NCBI RefSeq assembly: GCF_018617485.1 | Contig: NZ_JACSKH010000001.1 | Coordinates: forward strand, 124,001 to 188,000 | Length of the DNA: 64,000 nt | Source of the DNA: Exiguobacterium sp. s124 | Lineage (GTDB): Bacteria > Bacillota > Bacilli > Exiguobacteriales > Exiguobacteriaceae | Direction of reading: 5' to 3' | In this document: piece after piece, positions 60,600 to 64,000 of the stretch | How positions within the stretch are numbered: the first letter of the stretch is position 1 | Layout of the letters: each line of letters begins with the position of its first letter | Notes under the pieces: model-generated | What the model was told of the DNA's origin: nothing | The model's input: the letters and a program-made list of their open reading frames with translations, nothing else | Databases searched by the model: none | Program-made: the position numbers and the translations under genes

Positions 60600-61973
60600 A
60601 TGAAGAAAGAAGAGGTTTTAGCACGGGATATCCTCGCACATGTCGGGGGGAAAGAGAACATTCGTCAACTCGCGCACTGTATGACGCGTGTCCGATTATC
60701 ATTAAAAGATCCAACGAAAGCCGATCTTGACGCTTTGAAGAAAATTGATGGCGTCATGGGGGTCATCGATGATGAGACGTTACAAATCGTCGTCGGTCCA
60801 GGAACGGTGAATCGGGTCGCGGATTATATGAGTCATGAGACTGGTCTCGCGATTGGGGAAGAATCGGTGGATGCGAACTTGACGTTAGAAGAGCGCGCAG
60901 CGGTCGAACGTCAAAAAGTAAAAGAGAAGCAAAAGTCACCATTTAAACGCTTCCTTCGACGACTCGGGAACATCTTTATTCCGCTCATTCCGGGTCTCGT
61001 CGCTTCAGGAATTATCAACGGCGCGGCAAACTTTGCGGTCAACGCTGGTGTCGACCGAACAGAGACGTGGATGCAGATTCTACTCGTGCTCGGGAGCACG
61101 GTCTTCGCGTACTTAGCCATCCTTGTCGGGTGGAACACGGCGAAAGAGTTCGGGGGAACACCGGTGCTCGGGGCGATTGCTGGGGGGATTTTGTTCAATC
61201 CGCTCCTCGCAGACATCGTGATTTACGGGGAACCGCTCGTCGTCGGACGTGGTGGATTGTTCGGTGTCATTTTTGCCGGTTGGCTCATGACCTATATCGA
61301 GAAACACATTCGTCGCTTCATGCCAGTATCGATTGATATTATTTTTACACCACTCTTCACGGTTCTCATCGTCGGGTTTACGGCACTTTATGCAATCATG
61401 CCGGTCGCAGGCGTGTTGTCGGACGGCATCATGCGAGGCATCAATGCGACGCTTGAATTTGGAGGACCTGTCGCTGGAGCACTTTTGGCCGGTTTCTTCT
61501 TACCGCTCGTCATGGTCGGGTTACACCATGGCTTGACGCCAATCCATTTAGAATTGTTAAACACCGTCGGGACGACTGCGCTCCTTCCAATCTTGGCGAT
61601 GGCAGGTGCCGGTCAAGTCGGTGCTGCTCTCGCCATCTTCGTGAAGACAAGCAACCCACGTCTCCGTAATATTATCAAAGGGGCGATCCCGGTCGGCTTC
61701 CTTGGAATCGGCGAACCGCTCCTTTACGGGGTCACGCTTCCGCTCGGACGTCCGTTCTTGACGGCATGTCTCGGGGCAGCAGTCGGTGGCGCCTTCCAGG
61801 CAACGATGAAGACGGCCGCACTCGGAATTGGCGTATCGGGTCTATCCCTTACGCCGCTGATTGACGACGGGATGTACTTGACGTACGTCGCCGGTCTATT
61901 GATTTCCTATACGGCAGGTTTCCTGTTTACTTATTTCTTCGGCTTCAAAGAAGAGATGGCAGACGGGATTTGA
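60600..61973 (+). CDS. murP: PTS EIIBC component, MurNAc-type (MurP)
   Basis: 457 residues: N-terminal EIIB domain with phosphorylated Cys27 in LAHCMTRVRLSLKD, a linker rich in charged residues (about 85-120), and a C-terminal EIIC domain of about ten helices (LIPGLVASGIINGAANF, GTPVLGAIAGGILFNP, GVGEPL-like LGIGEPLLYGV). Imports and phosphorylates MurNAc or a MurNAc-containing disaccharide; no EIIA domain, so it uses a separate one (commonly Crr/glucose type). Between murQ and mupG. Confidence 0.92.
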   Translation: MKKEEVLARDILAHVGGKENIRQLAHCMTRVRLSLKDPTKADLDALKKIDGVMGVIDDETLQIVVGPGTVNRVADYMSHETGLAIGEESVDANLTLEERAAVERQKVKEKQKSPFKRFLRRLGNIFIPLIPGLVASGIINGAANFAVNAGVDRTETWMQILLVLGSTVFAYLAILVGWNTAKEFGGTPVLGAIAGGILFNPLLADIVIYGEPLVVGRGGLFGVIFAGWLMTYIEKHIRRFMPVSIDIIFTPLFTVLIVGFTALYAIMPVAGVLSDGIMRGINATLEFGGPVAGALLAGFFLPLVMVGLHHGLTPIHLELLNTVGTTALLPILAMAGAGQVGAALAIFVKTSNPRLRNIIKGAIPVGFLGIGEPLLYGVTLPLGRPFLTACLGAAVGGAFQATMKTAALGIGVSGLSLTPLIDDGMYLTYVAGLLISYTAGFLFTYFFGFKEEMADGI

Positions 61974-61980
61974 CAAACAA

Positions 61981-62007
61981 AGATGGCTCGGTCGAGTCAT
62001 CTTTTTC
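61981..62007 (+). terminator. Hairpin terminator between murP and mupG
   Basis: AGATGGCTCG and CGAGTCATCT stem (one mismatch) followed by TTTTTC. It may reduce mupG expression relative to murQP. Confidence 0.65.
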
Positions 62008-62033
62008 TATACGTTTTGTGAGGAGGGAAATAG

Positions 62034-63083
62034 ATGAGAGGGATTTCCGTTTACTTAAGTGAGGAATTGACGCCTGCGTCCATTGATTGGATTGAACGCA
62101 TGCGAGAGAGCGGATTTACGAGCATCTTCACGTCGCTTCATATTCCGGAAGACGATTCGACGTTATATACAGAACGGCTCCAGCAGTTAGGAGCGTTGGC
62201 AAAACGGCTTGAGATGGAACTCGTGGCAGATATCGCCCCGTCGTCTCTACAGGCGCTCGGGAAAGATTGGGATGATGCCCATACATTGTTAGAGTGGGGA
62301 GTTACGGGATTACGTGTCGATTATGGAGTCACACCGAAACAAGTGGCAGACTTGTCACGACATATGATGGTCGCACTCAATGCCAGTACGCTCACGGAAG
62401 TAGAACTTGATCAGATGTTGCAACATGGATTACTACGTGAGAATGTTGAAGCGTGGCATAATTTTTACCCGCGACCTGAGACGGGGCTCGACCGTCTTTG
62501 GTTTGACGAGAGAAATGCGTGGTTACATGCGCAAGGAATCAAGGTACAAGCGTTCATCCCTGGAGATGAACAATTACGCGGTCCCCTCCATGAGACGCTG
62601 CCGACACTTGAGGCTCACCGCCATCAGTCCCCCCTTTCGTGTTATATCGATTTAAAAGCCACGGTTGACCGGATTTTGATTGGCGACCCGTGCGTGTCAG
62701 AGCAGACGATGCGACAGTTTCAGGCGTATGAGGAAGGGGTAATCGTCCTGCGCGCCACTTCCGAGCATCGTGTCAAATCACTCCCGACACTCCATACGAA
62801 TCGGATGGACCCGGCCCGGGACGTCCTCCGTTCGGTCGAATCGAGAGCATACGGACGACCGGGAGATCAACTGATTCAACCGCAAAAAACAGAAGGAAGA
62901 CCGTTTGGAAGCATTACAATCGACAACGATCGTTACGGGCGTTATGCAGGGGAACTGCAAGTGACGAAGCGAGATTTGCCCGCGGATGAACGGGTCAATG
63001 TCATCGGTCGGGTCATCGAAATGGACCGTCCGCTCGTTCAATACATCGGACCAGGTGGACGATTCCAAATTGACTGGACGTGA
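62034..63083 (+). CDS. mupG: 6-phospho-N-acetylmuramidase (MupG, DUF871)
   Basis: 349 residues: N-terminal TIM barrel (GISVYLSEE, FTSIFTSLHIPEDD about 29-42, ELVADIAPSSLQALG about 63-77, NFYPRPETGLDR about 144-155) and a C-terminal cyclophilin-like domain (about 240-349). Characterised S. aureus MupG splits MurNAc-6-P-GlcNAc inside the cell. Position after murQ and murP matches that pathway. GAGGAGGGAAATAG precedes the ATG. Confidence 0.9.
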   Translation: MRGISVYLSEELTPASIDWIERMRESGFTSIFTSLHIPEDDSTLYTERLQQLGALAKRLEMELVADIAPSSLQALGKDWDDAHTLLEWGVTGLRVDYGVTPKQVADLSRHMMVALNASTLTEVELDQMLQHGLLRENVEAWHNFYPRPETGLDRLWFDERNAWLHAQGIKVQAFIPGDEQLRGPLHETLPTLEAHRHQSPLSCYIDLKATVDRILIGDPCVSEQTMRQFQAYEEGVIVLRATSEHRVKSLPTLHTNRMDPARDVLRSVESRAYGRPGDQLIQPQKTEGRPFGSITIDNDRYGRYAGELQVTKRDLPADERVNVIGRVIEMDRPLVQYIGPGGRFQIDWT

Positions 63084-63138
63084 CTCAGGATTGCCACCAT
63101 CCTATATCATTGTGTACAGTAGAGAGGGAGGGTGGAAC

Positions 63139-63642
63139 ATGAAAGACATTAATTTTAATATCATTTCAGACGATGCGACGGACGGACACGGCGGTTTTGG
63201 TGTCGGTTCGCTTAGCTTAAATAACATGTCCCCGGTCATCATTGACGTCGAGGCAGGCACAGCGACGATTGATATGGGCGCCATGCACGCCAAGTCAGCC
63301 ATTGAGAAGCGCATCAAGTTTTTGACGGACCAAGAGGCGGTACCGAACGGGAAACCATACTGGATCGTGTGGGTGACGGTCGGTCGGAAACCGGAAGGCT
63401 TTTACTATGGTGGCGTCGCGGCATGTGACATGTTGGTAGATGTCGAAGCGAGACGAGGCTATAAACTATTGCCTTATCACGTCAATCAAATGGACAAATC
63501 GTTGAAGGGTCGGATTTTAATCGACATGATGGACGCTCCGTCCCGCAGCGTATTGGCGAATTTCTTACAAGAATATCGTCCAGAAATTTGGACGAACTCG
63601 ACTGAACTTCATGCAGAGCTCGAGCGCTTAGGTGCCGAGTAA
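63139..63642 (+). CDS. YwhD-family protein
   Basis: 167 residues, cytoplasmic, resembling B. subtilis YwhD: ISDDATDGHGGFGVGSLSLNN near the N-terminus, IDMGAMHAKSAIEKRIKFL and NGKPYWIVWVTV. Family function unknown. ATG 63139 is chosen with AGAGAGGGAGGG upstream; the longer frame runs back through mupG in another phase and is not coding. Followed by a terminator. Confidence 0.82.
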   Translation: MKDINFNIISDDATDGHGGFGVGSLSLNNMSPVIIDVEAGTATIDMGAMHAKSAIEKRIKFLTDQEAVPNGKPYWIVWVTVGRKPEGFYYGGVAACDMLVDVEARRGYKLLPYHVNQMDKSLKGRILIDMMDAPSRSVLANFLQEYRPEIWTNSTELHAELERLGAE

Positions 63643-63679
63643 AAAGATTGGACGATTTTTTCGTCTCCAATCTTTTTTG
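63642..63679 (+). terminator. Terminator of the ywhD-like gene
   Basis: AAAGATTGGACGA and TCGTCTCCAATCTTT (one bulge) flank six T, then TTTTTT. Confidence 0.85.
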
Positions 63680-63736
63680 TTTCGCATTTTTGGGAGTAAC
63701 AGGAAATTATGTAACTGAAGAGATATTCATTTGTAA

Positions 63737-63766
63737 TTGTATGAAAATTCAGTATTATGATATACT
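63737..63766 (+). promoter_or_regulatory. Candidate promoter of the symporter gene
   Basis: TTGTAT (63737-63742), 18 bp, TATACT (63761-63766) with TGA directly before the -10 (extended -10). Confidence 0.55.
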
Positions 63767-63799
63767 GACTACATTGTGAAAAAAAGAAAGGGTGATACG

Positions 63800-64000
63800 A
63801 TGAGCGAAACGAAAAAAATCTTAATCGGTCTCGCGCTAGGTGTTGTAGTTGGTCTCGGATTGGCGGGATTGCCGGATTCAATTTATGAGATTGTGAATCC
63901 GTATATTTTATCTCCGGTAGGAACGGTCTTTTTGAATCTGATTAAAATGTTAGTCGTGCCGATTGTCTTCTTCTCGATTATTTTAGGCGTCATGGGTCTC
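63800..64000 (+). CDS. Dicarboxylate/amino acid:cation symporter (partial, N-terminus)
   Basis: First 67 residues of a DAACS-family transporter (GltT/GltP/DctP type): ILIGLALGVVVGLGL, LSPVGTVFLNLIKMLVVPIVFFSII (about 37-61) is the conserved second-helix region. Imports glutamate, aspartate or C4-dicarboxylates with Na+ or H+. AAAGGGTGATACG precedes the ATG. The gene continues beyond the window. Confidence 0.88.
   Translation, partial: MSETKKILIGLALGVVVGLGLAGLPDSIYEIVNPYILSPVGTVFLNLIKMLVVPIVFFSIILGVMGL

Noticed and set aside
62986-63138. Long N-terminal extension of the YwhD-like protein
   Set aside because: It is the end of mupG in another phase; a strong ribosome binding site precedes ATG 63139.

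Overview
The window reads as a stretch of low-to-moderate GC Firmicute chromosome, most probably an Exiguobacterium-type bacillus. Pointers are strong AAGGAGG-like ribosome binding sites, frequent TTG/GTG starts, tandem tryptophan T-box leaders, coproheme decarboxylase next to pta, the LipM/LipA/LipL lipoate relay, and B. subtilis-like YwfO, YwhB, YwhD and YpfJ homologues. No rRNA, tRNA, insertion sequence, phage or CRISPR array was seen, so this is core-like chromosome with some accessory modules. The genus is an inference from gene content, not a database result.

Layout. 0-9.6 kb: an aldehyde dehydrogenase, a PlsY-like acyltransferase, a GNAT/aminotransferase pair that looks like one fused gene broken by a frameshifting deletion, a UbiB-type kinase, two small membrane protein genes, a secreted M23 peptidase with coiled coil, and an amino-acid permease. 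9.8-14.6 kb: trpDCFBA behind a consensus promoter and two consecutive UGG-specifier T-boxes, without trpE or trpG. 14.6-26.2 kb: a K+/H+ antiporter, an ATP-grasp ligase, chdC (hemQ), pta, rhodanese, folE2, a TerC transporter, an HxlR regulator divergent from a VOC/alcohol-dehydrogenase pair, and a threonine-aldolase-like lyase.

26.2-38.6 kb is a redox and sulfur region: sulfide:quinone oxidoreductase with a DUF1641 partner; a two-component system whose kinase has a cysteine-rich PAS segment, with a CsoR/CstR-like dyad in its promoter; an ArsR/SRPBCC pair; bifunctional glutathione synthetase gshF overlapping a MATE exporter; an XRE regulator with its membrane partner; a ring-cleaving-dioxygenase-like protein; and nsrR divergent from hmp, with a good NsrR-like operator on the hmp promoter.

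38.6-44.5 kb holds the most unusual system: four 4-nt-overlapping genes (unknown protein, acidic lipoprotein ending GGFGG, glutathionylspermidine-synthase-like ATP-grasp ligase, DUF350 membrane protein), divergent from a TrkA-N potassium channel paired with a tandem HD hydrolase. Two tandem membrane-anchored paralogues lie just beyond. This resembles the E. coli yjfL-yjfM-yjfC set and suggests an uncharacterised peptide or polyamine ligation system coupled to the membrane and to ion flux.

44.6-64 kb: secreted alpha-amylase under a cre site, an acyl-lipid desaturase, lipM, lipA and lipL, secreted NagZ, DegV, YwfO, a Na/Pi cotransporter, and a MurNAc recycling cluster (murR-GNAT-murQ-murP-mupG) followed by ywhD and the start of a dicarboxylate symporter cut by the window edge. 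NagZ outside the cell and MurP/MupG/MurQ at and inside the membrane together make a complete cell-wall sugar recovery route.
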